A stretch of 64,000 nucleotides of DNA from Winogradskyella luteola. GTDB lineage: Bacteria > Bacteroidota > Bacteroidia > Flavobacteriales > Flavobacteriaceae. Shown one piece after another: positions 35,913 through 44,514 of this stretch. The notes beneath the pieces were generated by a model. That model was not told where the DNA came from. It saw only the letters and a list, made by a program, of their open reading frames with translations, and made no database searches. A program made the position numbers and the translations under genes. Each line of letters starts with the position of its first letter. Positions within the stretch are counted from its first letter, which is position 1. The DNA lies in assembly GCF_019203985.1 (NCBI RefSeq), contig NZ_JAGSPD010000003.1, forward strand, positions 248,001-312,000, in the 5' to 3' direction.

Positions 35913-36428
35913 TTAAGAGTTGTTTTTCATTACTAAACCACCTATAAGCGAATAGATTAAGCCAAAAAATAAACTCATTGCTATCCAAAAAGCTGATGCA
36001 GCTGAAGGACTAGAAAACATTTCGGCCCATTCTAAACTTTGTTTGATTTGCTCTTCGGTCATGTTTGGGTTTTCTAGCATTTTATCTTTTACAATCTCTA
36101 AGGATTGAGCAGTAAATTCTGGGTCTATAACATAATTGAAAAGAAATATCCAAACTACATATACCAATGCACTAATAATAGCAATAGCTAAACCAACTTT
36201 TAAGGCATCTCCAAGACTTAAAGTATTGGCATTACTTTTCTTATACTGACTTATGCCATAAATAATTGCAACAGGAAATGCTATGTAATAAATAACAGCA
36301 GGCCATTGAACTCCCTCAAGTGCCATCCCAGTAACATACATTATTACAGATATGCTTAACATTACCATTCCCAAAACGACTCCGTAGTTAAGTGCGAATT
36401 TTCCAGCTGTTGGTTTTTGATGTTCCAT
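35913..36428 (-). CDS. DUF4199 integral membrane protein
   Basis: 171 residues from the Met at 36428 (MEHQKPTAGKFALNYG); a frame open 28 codons further up would place the L31 promoter inside the gene, so the shorter start is preferred. Four membrane helices: ~12-33, ~42-58, ~73-98 and ~140-163. The layout, with a loop after the third helix (EFTAQSLEIVKDKMLENPNM) and the closing helix GLIYSLIGGLVM, fits DUF4199. Function unknown. It sits immediately upstream of the GT2 gene, a conserved pairing in this family that suggests a shared envelope role. Confidence 0.85.
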   Translation of the reverse strand: MEHQKPTAGKFALNYGVVLGMVMLSISVIMYVTGMALEGVQWPAVIYYIAFPVAIIYGISQYKKSNANTLSLGDALKVGLAIAIISALVYVVWIFLFNYVIDPEFTAQSLEIVKDKMLENPNMTEEQIKQSLEWAEMFSSPSAASAFWIAMSLFFGLIYSLIGGLVMKNNS

Positions 36429-36520
36429 AATTAAAATGAGTTTTATAGTTAATTGTTTAGTTAGTACCCAAAGATAAGTATTTGTTACAGGAATAAGTAA
36501 AATAAAAATCATTAAAAAGA

Positions 36521-36550
36521 TTGTACATTTATAAAAAATATTTAAATTTG
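36521..36550 (+). promoter_or_regulatory. Promoter of rpmE2
   Basis: TTG (36521-36523), 19-base spacer, TAAATTTG (36543-36550): both boxes of the Bacteroidota vegetative promoter are exact. Predicted start ~36557, ~32 bases before the L31 ATG. Confidence 0.8.
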
Positions 36551-36588
36551 CACCTCGAAAAAATCGAATTATTTTAAAGCATTTAGTG

Positions 36589-36840
36589 ATGAAAGCAGGA
36601 ATACATCCAGAAAATTATAGAGTAGTAGCATTTAAAGACATGTCTAATGACGATGTGTTTTTAACGAAGTCTACAGCAGATACAAATGAAACTATTGAGG
36701 TTGATGGTGTTGAATATCCATTGGTAAAATTGGAAATTTCTAGAACATCGCATCCATATTACACAGGTAAATCTAAATTAGTGGATACTGCTGGTCGTAT
36801 CGATAAATTCAAAAACAAATATGCTAAGTTTAAGAAATAA
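36589..36840 (+). CDS. rpmE2: 50S ribosomal protein L31, type B
   Basis: 83 residues from ATG 36589 ([15 protein letters not shown]); a GTG directly before it is less likely. It is the zinc-free (C-minus) type B form: the Cys residues of ordinary L31 are absent, and the signature [21 protein letters not shown] followed by [13 protein letters not shown] is present. In bacteria with both forms, the type B copy replaces the zinc form under zinc limitation; whether a second L31 exists here cannot be seen. Own promoter and terminator, so it is probably monocistronic although the GlmU-like gene follows in the same direction. Confidence 0.97.
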   Translation: MKAGIHPENYRVVAFKDMSNDDVFLTKSTADTNETIEVDGVEYPLVKLEISRTSHPYYTGKSKLVDTAGRIDKFKNKYAKFKK

Positions 36841-36861
36841 ATTTAGCTTACAGATAACGAA

Positions 36862-36893
36862 AAAGCCTTTCTAATAACAGAAAGGCTTTTTTG
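36862..36893 (+). terminator. Rho-independent terminator of rpmE2
   Basis: Perfect 11-bp stem AAAGCCTTTCT / AGAAAGGCTTT (36862-36872 / 36879-36889) with a 6-base loop and a following T-run. Confidence 0.92.
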
Positions 36894-36943
36894 TTTTCTA
36901 TAATTAGGCTACTTTTAAAACTTTAATTTTTAGACGTAACAAT

Positions 36944-38119
36944 ATGAACTATATACTATTTGACGGTCCTTATCGCAATAATCTCTTACCATTTACTTAC
37001 ACAAGACCTGTAGCAGATATTAGAGTTGGTATTTTAACCATTCGTCAGAAATGGGAATCGTATTTAGAATATACAAGTACTACCGTAACTGAGGATTATT
37101 TGTCCGATAAGTTTCCTATGGTAGAAATGGAGGAAAACATTATGATCAATGCCTCTTTTTTACCGAATTTGGAGCTTGTTACGTTGATAAAGAATTTAAA
37201 GCATAACCAAGCTCTATTTAGAGGAGAAGATGTTATTGCATTTTTTGCAAAAGAAGGAGAGGAAGTCAATGATTTTTTAAGTTTTGATGCCATAGAATTT
37301 GAAAGTAATGTTTTAACTATAGAGCACACTTGGGATATTTTTTCAAAGAATGGAGATGCTATAAAAGATGATTTCTTACTTATAACCAAGGATAGAAAAT
37401 CAGAACCTATTCCTGCTACTATAAACACAATCAACCCAGAACATATTTTTATCGAAAAAGGAGCAACCTTAAACTTTGCTACATTAAATGCCAGTTTTGG
37501 TCCAATTTATATTGGTCGAGATGCAGAAATCATGGAAGGTTCTGTTGTTAGGGGACCTTTAGCACTTTGTAATAATGCTACTTTAAAATTGGGAACAAAG
37601 ATTTATGGACCAACCACAGTCGGGCCACATAGTAAAGTTGGCGGAGAAGTTAATAATTCGGTGTTATTTGGTTATTCTAACAAAGGCCATGATGGGTTTT
37701 TAGGAAACTCTGTCTTGGGAGAATGGTGTAATTTAGGAGCAGATACGAACAATTCAAACCTTAAAAATAATTATGCCGAAGTAAGATTATGGGATTATCA
37801 AACTGGCGGCTTTGCAAAAACTGGATTACAGTTTTGTGGACTTATGATGGGAGATCATAGTAAGTGCGGTATCAACACTATGTTTAATACTGGTACGGTT
37901 GTTGGTGTAAGTGCTAATATCTTTGGAAGTGGTTTTCCTCGCAATTTTGTACCGAGCTTTTCTTGGGGAGGAAGTAAAGGCTTCGTAACCTATAAAACGA
38001 ATAAGGCGTTTGAAGTCGCAGAAGTAGTTATGGCTAGGCGCAAAGAAGAATTTACAGACAAAGACAAAGCGATTTTAGAACATGTTTTCGAAGAAACAAA
38101 ACAATACAGAAGAGAATAA
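36944..38119 (+). CDS. GlmU-like sugar nucleotidyltransferase family protein
   Basis: 391 residues. The N-terminal half (YILFDGPYRNNLLPFTYTRPVADIRVGI) is the divergent GlmU-type start typical of Bacteroidota. Residues ~185-350 contain hexapeptide-repeat (left-handed beta-helix) turns such as FGPIYIGRDAEIMEGSVV and ATLKLGTKIYGPTTV, and a late GVSANIFGSGFPRNFVPSF. The classical pyrophosphorylase loop LAAGxGTRM is missing, so uridylyltransferase activity is doubtful. Commonly downstream of type B L31 in Flavobacteriaceae. Function probably in nucleotide-sugar metabolism; uncharacterised. Followed after 5 bases by the PD40 gene. Confidence 0.82.
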   Translation: MNYILFDGPYRNNLLPFTYTRPVADIRVGILTIRQKWESYLEYTSTTVTEDYLSDKFPMVEMEENIMINASFLPNLELVTLIKNLKHNQALFRGEDVIAFFAKEGEEVNDFLSFDAIEFESNVLTIEHTWDIFSKNGDAIKDDFLLITKDRKSEPIPATINTINPEHIFIEKGATLNFATLNASFGPIYIGRDAEIMEGSVVRGPLALCNNATLKLGTKIYGPTTVGPHSKVGGEVNNSVLFGYSNKGHDGFLGNSVLGEWCNLGADTNNSNLKNNYAEVRLWDYQTGGFAKTGLQFCGLMMGDHSKCGINTMFNTGTVVGVSANIFGSGFPRNFVPSFSWGGSKGFVTYKTNKAFEVAEVVMARRKEEFTDKDKAILEHVFEETKQYRRE

Positions 38120-38124
38120 TAGTT

Positions 38125-39033
38125 ATGCTTAGAACCAAATTTACACTACTGCTTTTATTAACTTTAGCCTATAGCTTTTCGCAAAGCGATGATGTTGCAA
38201 TAAAACCACTTAAGATTAATACCAAGCTCAATCACTATGGTGCACAGGTTGCGGGTGATAAAATATACTTCAGTCATCATCTCACTACAAAACGAGGTCG
38301 CCCAATTAAAGATAAATATGATGGCTTTATCTATACTACGTACGAAGCTTCTTTGAGTGAAGATGGGGAAATTATAAATGAAAAACCCATAGAAAAAACT
38401 AAATTAGGGCAATTCAATCTGTCTTCAGTTACATTTTCAAAAGATAGAAAATACATGTACTTTACTTCAAATCATGTAGGTGAAAAGGGGACCAATAAAC
38501 GAAAAGGTGTAGATACATACAATTTAATGATTCAGCGTGCAGAGTATGTTGAGGGAAAGGGATGGACAAATTTTGAAACTCTGCCATTTTGCAATCCAGA
38601 TAATAATTATGCACATCCAGCTTTAAGTCCAGATGGATCTGTATTGTATTTTGTTTCAGATTTTAAAGGTACTAAAGGCAAATCCGATTTGTTTAAGGTT
38701 TCTGTTTCTAATCATAAAACCTATGGTGAAGTTACCAATTTGGGAGAATCCATTAATTCTTCACGTACCGAGGTTTTTCCGTTTGTAAGTGCGGATAACA
38801 AGCTGTATTTTGCATCAGATAGACGAGGAGGAAAAGGAGGCTTGGATATTTACGTCTACGATTTAGAATCTGGAGACGATGAACAAGTTCCGGTGTCTTT
38901 AGATGAACCCATAAACAGTATGGGTAATGATTTTTCATTCTTTATAAATGAGGATTTAACTACAGGCTATTTTTCATCGAGACGCTCTAAGGGAGAAGGA
39001 GGCGATGATTTGTATTATTTTGAAAAGTTTTGA
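38125..39033 (+). CDS. Exported PD40/WD40-like beta-propeller protein
   Basis: 302 residues with a signal peptide (1-19, MLRTKFTLLLLLTLAYSFS). Propeller blades of the PD40 type are visible: VTFSKDRKYMYFTSNH, PALSPDGSVLYFVSDF, PFVSADNKLYFASDRRGGKG and DFSFFINEDLTTGYFSSRR. In Bacteroidota such domains are found in OmpA-family and gliding/T9SS-associated proteins; here only the propeller is present. It starts 5 bases after the GlmU-like gene, so probably co-transcribed. Periplasmic or surface binding protein. Confidence 0.85.
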   Translation: MLRTKFTLLLLLTLAYSFSQSDDVAIKPLKINTKLNHYGAQVAGDKIYFSHHLTTKRGRPIKDKYDGFIYTTYEASLSEDGEIINEKPIEKTKLGQFNLSSVTFSKDRKYMYFTSNHVGEKGTNKRKGVDTYNLMIQRAEYVEGKGWTNFETLPFCNPDNNYAHPALSPDGSVLYFVSDFKGTKGKSDLFKVSVSNHKTYGEVTNLGESINSSRTEVFPFVSADNKLYFASDRRGGKGGLDIYVYDLESGDDEQVPVSLDEPINSMGNDFSFFINEDLTTGYFSSRRSKGEGGDDLYYFEKF

Positions 39034-39077
39034 GTTACCGGAGGCTTTGAAAATTAATTGATTTCATAGTTATACTA

Positions 39078-40691
39078 CTAATCATTTACTTTTTTAACGG
39101 TTTTCAATTCCAATAAATTAGTAGCATTAATACCCAAGCCCTTAACTTCTTTTCTGGTAAACCGAACTACCTCGTCATAAAACAATGGTACTATTGGTGC
39201 AGAGGTCATGACTAAAGAGTCCATTTGGGTGTAAAGCTGCTCTCGTTTTTCTGTATCGGTTTCGAGATAGGCGGTTTCATACATGGCATCGAATTCATTA
39301 CTTTTAAAATGCGTGTAATTTGGGCCATTCGGTGCGAAGTTTTTACTATAATATAGAGATAGGTAGTTTTCAGCATCAGGATAATCAGCAATCCAGCTCG
39401 CTCTAAAAAAGTCGAGTTGGCCGTTCGCTTTGGCATCTTTCAAGCTCGATGCAGGTATTACATCCACATTGACCTGTATGCCTATTTTTTGAATTTCACG
39501 TTGAATAAATTCACAAAAACTAAGGTAATTACTTGTTGTGGTCAATGTTATTTCTGGATTTTGGATTCCTGTTTCAGATTTAAATTCTGCCACTAATTGT
39601 TTTGCTTTTTCCGGTTGATGAGTAAAGCCAATTGCATCGTCAAAACCAGGCAACCCCTTTGGGATAAATCCGCCCGAAGCAGGTATGCCAATGCCATTTC
39701 TAAGATAAGTCATCATTTTAGCTCGGTTAAAACCCAAGTTAATCGCCTTTCTTAGTTTTAAGGATCGTAATTCATTAACCTCATTTTCCATATAAAAAGC
39801 TAGATATTCGGTGTTTAGATATGGACCACGAATCATGTTAACATCATTTGCATACTGTTCTCGTAGCTTACCGTCAGCAGTTAAAATTTCATCTTTATAG
39901 GAAGTATCCAGCCCAGATACAAAATCAATATTTCCTTGTGCGAATTGTAAAAATTCACTCTGCTTATCGGATAAAAATGTTATGGCTATAGCTTCTAAAT
40001 ATGGTAGCGTATTTCCTTTAGTGTCCTTTTCAAAATAGTTGTTGTTTCGTCTAAAAACAAGCTTAATATTTTCTTCCCAACGCTTAAATTTGAAAGGGCC
40101 AGTACCAATGGGGTTCGACCTAAAATCATTACCATAGTGTTTTACAATTTCTTTAGGAACGACGGAACAATACTTCATGGTCAATAAACCTAAAAATGCT
40201 GGGAAAGGTTGTTTTAATTTTATTTGAAAGGTAGAATCGCTTATAGCAGAAAAATAATCGACTTTATTTAACACCCAACTGCCAGGAGAAGCGACTGACT
40301 TATCTTTAAGTCTATTAAAACTGTATTCAAAATCTGATGCTTTTACGGTTCTGGTTGAATCATTATTAAATAGTTTATGTTTATGAAAAAACACGTCTTT
40401 TCTAAGATGAAATGTATAAGTTGTGGCACTATCGGTAATGGTCCAATTCTTAGCAATACAGGGCAGTACGTTTAACTGATCGTCCATTTGTACCAAGCCA
40501 TTAAATAACTGATGTGTTGCCCAAATGTCTGCCAAATCCTTAGAGAAAGCTGGATCTAGAGAACCTATATTTTTGTGCTCGTTGTATCTAAAGACGAGGT
40601 GGTCTTTATTTAATTTTTCTTTAGAAGTACAAGACATGACAACTAGAAATAGTATGGCACAGTAGAATACAGTTTTTTTCGGTTTTAGCAT
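39078..40691 (-). CDS. ABC-type peptide-binding lipoprotein (SBP_bac_5)
   Basis: 537 residues from the Met at 40691 (MLKPKKTVFYC), chosen because the lipoprotein signal follows at once: lipobox VVMSC with the modified Cys near residue 21. The family 5 solute-binding fold is clear: LDPAFSKDLADIWATHQLFNGLV, YTFHLRKDVFFHKHK, GTGPFKFKRWEEN, and the C-terminal SAPIVPLFYDE. The class binds oligopeptides, dipeptides or nickel. No permease or ATPase genes are adjacent, so the transporter is unlinked or the protein works without one. A divergent TAAATTTG box near 40707 belongs to mtaB. Confidence 0.92.
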   Translation of the reverse strand: MLKPKKTVFYCAILFLVVMSCTSKEKLNKDHLVFRYNEHKNIGSLDPAFSKDLADIWATHQLFNGLVQMDDQLNVLPCIAKNWTITDSATTYTFHLRKDVFFHKHKLFNNDSTRTVKASDFEYSFNRLKDKSVASPGSWVLNKVDYFSAISDSTFQIKLKQPFPAFLGLLTMKYCSVVPKEIVKHYGNDFRSNPIGTGPFKFKRWEENIKLVFRRNNNYFEKDTKGNTLPYLEAIAITFLSDKQSEFLQFAQGNIDFVSGLDTSYKDEILTADGKLREQYANDVNMIRGPYLNTEYLAFYMENEVNELRSLKLRKAINLGFNRAKMMTYLRNGIGIPASGGFIPKGLPGFDDAIGFTHQPEKAKQLVAEFKSETGIQNPEITLTTTSNYLSFCEFIQREIQKIGIQVNVDVIPASSLKDAKANGQLDFFRASWIADYPDAENYLSLYYSKNFAPNGPNYTHFKSNEFDAMYETAYLETDTEKREQLYTQMDSLVMTSAPIVPLFYDEVVRFTRKEVKGLGINATNLLELKTVKKVND

Positions 40692-40706
40692 ATAACTAAT
40701 ATATTG

Positions 40707-40714
40707 TAAATTTG
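40707..40714 (+). promoter_or_regulatory. Probable -7 box for mtaB
   Basis: TAAATTTG matches TAnnTTTG exactly, 94 bases before the ATG. No TTG lies at the expected distance, so only half the promoter is supported. CTCAATTTGAG, an 11-bp palindrome, follows at ~40748-40758. Confidence 0.4.
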
Positions 40715-40808
40715 CAGCCACAAAAATTTATAAGTTGCACATTACTCTCAATTTGAGTGCTAAAGGTAAATTTAAAAACATCTTGAAACAAGTTCAGGAT
40801 AACAAAAG

Positions 40809-42134
40809 ATGGAAACGAAAAAAGTAGTATTTTACACCTTAGGTTGCAAACTCAACTTCTCAGAAACTTCCACCATAGCCAGAAGTTTTAAAGACGAAGG
40901 TTTTGAGCGTGTGGACTTTGGGCAAGAAGCGGATATATATGTGATTAATACCTGCTCGGTTACTGAAAATGCAGACAAACGTTTTAAAACAATCGTAAAG
41001 CAAGCACAAAAAATAAATCCGGATGCTTTTGTTGCTGCTATTGGTTGCTATGCACAATTAAAGCCTTCAGAATTGGCAGATGTCAATGGAGTAGATTTGG
41101 TTTTGGGAGCCACAGAAAAATTTAAAATAACAGATTATCTTAATGATTTAACAAAAAACGACTTTGGCGAGGTACACTCTTGCGAAATTGAAGATGCGGA
41201 TTTTTACGTTGGTAGTTATTCAATAGGCGATAGAACAAGAGCTTTTCTTAAAGTACAAGATGGCTGTGATTATAAGTGTACGTATTGTACAATTCCACTC
41301 GCCAGAGGTATTTCTCGTAGTGATACCATGGACAATGTCTTAAAAAATGCCAAGGAAATTTCCCAACAAGATATTAAGGAAATCGTTTTAACTGGTGTAA
41401 ATATTGGAGATTATGGTAAAGGCGAGTTCGGAAATAAAAAGCATGAACATACCTTTTTAGACTTAGTAACTCAACTTGATAAAGTTGAAGGTATTGAGCG
41501 CTTAAGGATTTCGTCTATTGAGCCCAACTTATTGAAGAATGAAACGATAGATTTGGTGTCTAAATCCAGAGCTTTTGTGCCTCATTTTCATGTGCCTTTG
41601 CAGAGTGGGAGTAATGATATTCTTAAAAAGATGAAACGTCGCTATATGAAAGAACTATACGTGAATCGTGTTTCAAAAATAAAGGAAGTCATGCCACACG
41701 CTTGTATTGGTGTCGATGTTATTGTAGGTTTTCCTGGAGAAACAGATGACCACTTTTTAGAAACGTATAACTTTTTAAATGAACTTGATATTTCCTATTT
41801 ACATGTCTTCACATATTCTGAGCGCGACAATACAGAAGCGGCAGAAATGAATGGTGTTGTACCTAAAAATATCAGAGCCAAACGCAGTAAAATGTTGCGA
41901 GGGCTATCTGCCAAAAAGCGAAGAGCATTCTACGAAGAACAACTAGGTACTGAACGAACCGTTTTGTTTGAAAGCGAAAATAAAGAAGGCTATATTCATG
42001 GGTTTACTGAAAATTACGTAAAGGTAAAAACACCTTGGAATCCTGAGTTAGTCAACACGCTTCATGGAGTTCATTTGACTAAAATTGATGAAGATGGTTT
42101 GGTGCGATTTAATTTTGTTAAAGAATCTCTTTAA
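40809..42134 (+). CDS. mtaB: tRNA-t6A37 methylthiotransferase
   Basis: 441-residue radical-SAM methylthiotransferase converting t6A to ms2t6A at tRNA position 37. The N-terminal UPF0004 domain holds the auxiliary cluster cysteines in TLGCKLNFSE, NTCSVTENADKR and AIGCYAQLKP. The radical-SAM motif is C-DYK-C-TY-C (GCDYKCTYCTIPLARG). A short TRAM-like RNA-binding region occupies ~375-441. NTCSVTENADK points to MtaB and not MiaB (NTC..R.A). Stand-alone gene. Cytoplasmic; needs [4Fe-4S] clusters. Confidence 0.94.
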   Translation: METKKVVFYTLGCKLNFSETSTIARSFKDEGFERVDFGQEADIYVINTCSVTENADKRFKTIVKQAQKINPDAFVAAIGCYAQLKPSELADVNGVDLVLGATEKFKITDYLNDLTKNDFGEVHSCEIEDADFYVGSYSIGDRTRAFLKVQDGCDYKCTYCTIPLARGISRSDTMDNVLKNAKEISQQDIKEIVLTGVNIGDYGKGEFGNKKHEHTFLDLVTQLDKVEGIERLRISSIEPNLLKNETIDLVSKSRAFVPHFHVPLQSGSNDILKKMKRRYMKELYVNRVSKIKEVMPHACIGVDVIVGFPGETDDHFLETYNFLNELDISYLHVFTYSERDNTEAAEMNGVVPKNIRAKRSKMLRGLSAKKRRAFYEEQLGTERTVLFESENKEGYIHGFTENYVKVKTPWNPELVNTLHGVHLTKIDEDGLVRFNFVKESL

Positions 42135-42191
42135 AAGAGCTAATATAGTTTGTTTCTTATGTTATATTTGCGCCTAATCAATTAACATATT

Positions 42192-42734
42192 ATGAAGAAA
42201 ATTTTTTTAAACCTTTTCGTTTTATTGGGGCTTTTGCTCGTAACATCTTGTAGTGATGATGATGACGATAACAGTGTTTCACTTGAAGGAACTTGGGTGC
42301 TAACTACTTTGAGCACAGATGGATCCTTTGATCTAAACAATGATGGTTCTGCTAGTGCTAACCTATTAAATGAAATAAATTGCCCAACTAACGAATCCAT
42401 TATTTTTACTGATGTTACGGCAACTTATGTATCAACATTTTCTCTAGAAGAAATCGAACTTGTTGTAGATGGAGAAGGAGAGACGGAAGATATGTATATT
42501 GTCGACTGTGATTCAGGGTTAGAAAGCAATCAAGCAACTTACGTGAGAAATGGAAATACGATTACCGTTACGTTTACTTATGTAGAGGATGGTGAGACTT
42601 TTGAAGAAATCAATATATTGAATATAGATGGTAACACTATTACTTTTACGGAAGTAAATGGCTTTGTTGTTGAAGGAGATGATTTTGAAATCTTAGTTCA
42701 GCAAGATCTTGTTTATACCTTTACTAAGGAGTAA
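42192..42734 (+). CDS. Lipocalin-like surface lipoprotein
   Basis: 180 residues. Lipobox VTSC with Cys20, followed directly by S-D-D-D-D-D-N. This Ser plus acidic run matches the lipoprotein export signal of Flavobacterium and directs lipoproteins to the cell surface, so I infer surface exposure. The mature part starts SLEGTWVLTTLSTDGSF and shows the WxL, strand-turn-strand style of lipocalin-like and DUF5004-type domains: NTITVTFTYVEDGETFEEINI, GNTITFTEVNG. Ligand unknown. A TATATTTG box at 42163-42170 lies 22 bases upstream, but no -33 element was found. Confidence 0.82.
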   Translation: MKKIFLNLFVLLGLLLVTSCSDDDDDNSVSLEGTWVLTTLSTDGSFDLNNDGSASANLLNEINCPTNESIIFTDVTATYVSTFSLEEIELVVDGEGETEDMYIVDCDSGLESNQATYVRNGNTITVTFTYVEDGETFEEINILNIDGNTITFTEVNGFVVEGDDFEILVQQDLVYTFTKE

Positions 42735-42744
42735 TATTTAGTTT

Positions 42745-42786
42745 GACAAGTTCTAAATAACCGATGCAGGCCATTTAGAACTTGTC
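42745..42786. terminator. Long perfect hairpin between convergent genes
   Basis: A 14-bp perfect stem (GACAAGTTCTAAAT and its complement, 42745-42758 / 42773-42786) with a 14-base loop. It lies between the lipocalin-like gene and the convergent acyltransferase gene and can end both transcripts. Confidence 0.75.
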
Positions 42787-42822
42787 ATTTTAATAAGCTT
42801 TATTTAATGGGATAATAGAAAT

Positions 42823-43494
42823 TTAAATCTCCCATAGTTCGTTAGGACGTACTACTTTACATGGACTGCCGTACGCAATGCAGTTAGGTGGAATATCTTT
42901 GGTAACGACGCTTCCCATACCTATAAATGTGTTATCACCAATGGTAACATTGTTGTTCACTAAACTTCCTGTGCCAATTTCGCAACCTTTACCAATTGTC
43001 ACATTACCCGATGTTACAACACCTGGATTAATATCCGTAAATGCTCCAATTTTATTATGATGGCCTATTTTGGCTCCTCTTTTAATACTAACCCCAAATC
43101 CTATAGCGGTTTGGGAGCTCACTACACATTGATAGTCTACTAAAATACCATAATCTAATTGGCAACTTTGACTAATTACTGACGAGTTGGAAACTAAATT
43201 GTTGTAATCTTCATTATTGAGATAGGGTTTAAAATCCTTATAGACTTTATGCTTATGTCTCCCGCTTGCCAAACCAAACAAAACGTGTTGGTTTGGTCGT
43301 ACATCTTGCATAGATTTTATGGTATAATCTATACGTTTTATAAGATCATTTGCCTTGCCATCTAACTCTAAATTTGGAAAGACTTCGACTCTAATAGGTA
43401 ATTTGTATTGATAATGAATGAGGTCATAAACAACACAAACCCAATACGGATCAAAACCCAAAAGTTGAAATGTGGTATGTTGGTCAGGCTTCAT
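42823..43494 (-). CDS. Hexapeptide-repeat acyltransferase (NeuD/PglD-like)
   Basis: 223 residues from Met 43494 (MKPDQHTTFQLLGFD), which overlaps the preceding gene by 11 bases; a Met eight codons earlier (43518) would overlap by 35. The C-terminal half is a left-handed beta-helix of hexapeptide turns: VSIKRGAKIGHHNKIG, INPGVVTSGNVTIGKGCEIG, VNNNVTIGDNTFIGMGSVV, then DIPPNCIAYGSPCKVVRP, the usual closing of the acetyltransferase fold. The N-terminal ~100 residues resemble the substrate-handling part of NeuD/PglD-like enzymes. Target molecule unknown. Probably co-transcribed with the upstream beta-keto acid cleavage enzyme. Confidence 0.82.
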   Translation of the reverse strand: MKPDQHTTFQLLGFDPYWVCVVYDLIHYQYKLPIRVEVFPNLELDGKANDLIKRIDYTIKSMQDVRPNQHVLFGLASGRHKHKVYKDFKPYLNNEDYNNLVSNSSVISQSCQLDYGILVDYQCVVSSQTAIGFGVSIKRGAKIGHHNKIGAFTDINPGVVTSGNVTIGKGCEIGTGSLVNNNVTIGDNTFIGMGSVVTKDIPPNCIAYGSPCKVVRPNELWEI

Positions 43495-44317
43495 TGTTTC
43501 TAAATCCAAGTGCGCCAAAAGCTTTCGCAGTAAATAGTGGTGCTTGGTGTATATCCATTAAATTATGAATGCGTTTCAGCAATTCAATATTAGAGCATTG
43601 GCGTGTACGTTGGTTGTCCCACCAAATGTTATCTTCAATACCAACTCGTACTCCGTAGCCCAAGGCTATAGCAGCAGCATTAACTTGTAATTGGTAATTT
43701 GAAAGTCCTGAAAGCCCAATAAGATGCTCCTTGGGAATACTTGATAATGCTGTGCCTAAATGCTGAAAATTTGCCTGAAAGCCTGCTATGTTACCAAAAA
43801 TGAGATTCCAATACACAGGGGCTTTTACGTAACCTTTATCAATGAGATAATGACCATAGTTAATCATACCCAAATCAAAACATTCCAGCTCTGGTGTTAC
43901 TCCATTTTTGGCCATTTTCTCTGCCAATCGCTGTACCATATCGGGTGCATTTACTGAAGCTTGTTTTAAAAAATTTAAACTGCTCAATGTTAGTGAGCAC
44001 ATATCTGGTTTTAGTTCTATAACTTCCGAACGACTATCAAAATCTTTTACCATTCGACCAGACGTGCTTCCGCAAAGTATTAAATCTGGACAATGTTTTC
44101 TTACGCCTTCAAAAATTTTTTGATACACGCTTTTTTTATGCGTTGGTGTTCCGTCTTCTAGTCTGGCATGGAGATGTGCTATAGTGATGCCAAGCTCATA
44201 AGCCTCATGGGTTTGTTCTATAATTTCATGAGGAGAAGTTGGGACATGTGGTGTGATAGCTTTGGTAGGTACCATACCCGTCGGACAAAAATTGATAATA
44301 ATACCTTGGTCGTTCAA
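43484..44317 (-). CDS. Beta-keto acid cleavage enzyme (BKACE, DUF849)
   Basis: 277-residue TIM-barrel enzyme. The zinc ligands H48 and H50 lie in TIAHLHARLEDGTPTH; the third and fourth ligands are expected near LECFDLG and VRVGIEDN, which are both present. BKACE members condense a beta-keto acid with acetyl-CoA and release acetoacetate plus the CoA ester of the remaining acid; Kce (lysine fermentation) is the best-known case. The length is normal. It lies between an AtoE-type transporter and a hexapeptide acyltransferase, so substrate entry and product handling may be encoded nearby. Specific substrate not predictable from these motifs. Confidence 0.9.
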   Translation of the reverse strand: MNDQGIIINFCPTGMVPTKAITPHVPTSPHEIIEQTHEAYELGITIAHLHARLEDGTPTHKKSVYQKIFEGVRKHCPDLILCGSTSGRMVKDFDSRSEVIELKPDMCSLTLSSLNFLKQASVNAPDMVQRLAEKMAKNGVTPELECFDLGMINYGHYLIDKGYVKAPVYWNLIFGNIAGFQANFQHLGTALSSIPKEHLIGLSGLSNYQLQVNAAAIALGYGVRVGIEDNIWWDNQRTRQCSNIELLKRIHNLMDIHQAPLFTAKAFGALGFRNNEA

Positions 44318-44422
44318 TGGGGAAATGATTATTATTTAAGGCTAAATATAGATGTTATTGAATAATTTAAGTCTAGACCTATATGAACTGCCAAACTTTA
44401 CGATGAATGGTTTTACGATGCT

Positions 44423-44440
44423 TTATTTATCGATAAATAA
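44423..44440. promoter_or_regulatory. 18-bp perfect palindrome upstream of the BKACE gene
   Basis: TTATTTATCGATAAATAA is fully self-complementary. It lies 106 bases upstream of the BKACE start in the 197-base gap after the transporter gene. A dimeric regulator could bind it; a fortuitous AT-rich palindrome is the alternative. Confidence 0.4.
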
Positions 44441-44514
44441 TAGTGAACATGAATGCTCATTGAATGTTTTAATATCGAAGGTTTTGTGTTGAATTAATAT
44501 GTTTAGGGTAAGTT

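Noticed and set aside
36429..36512. Extended N-terminus for the DUF4199 protein
   Set aside because: The longer start places hydrophobic residues before the family's conserved opening and runs close to the L31 promoter on the other strand.
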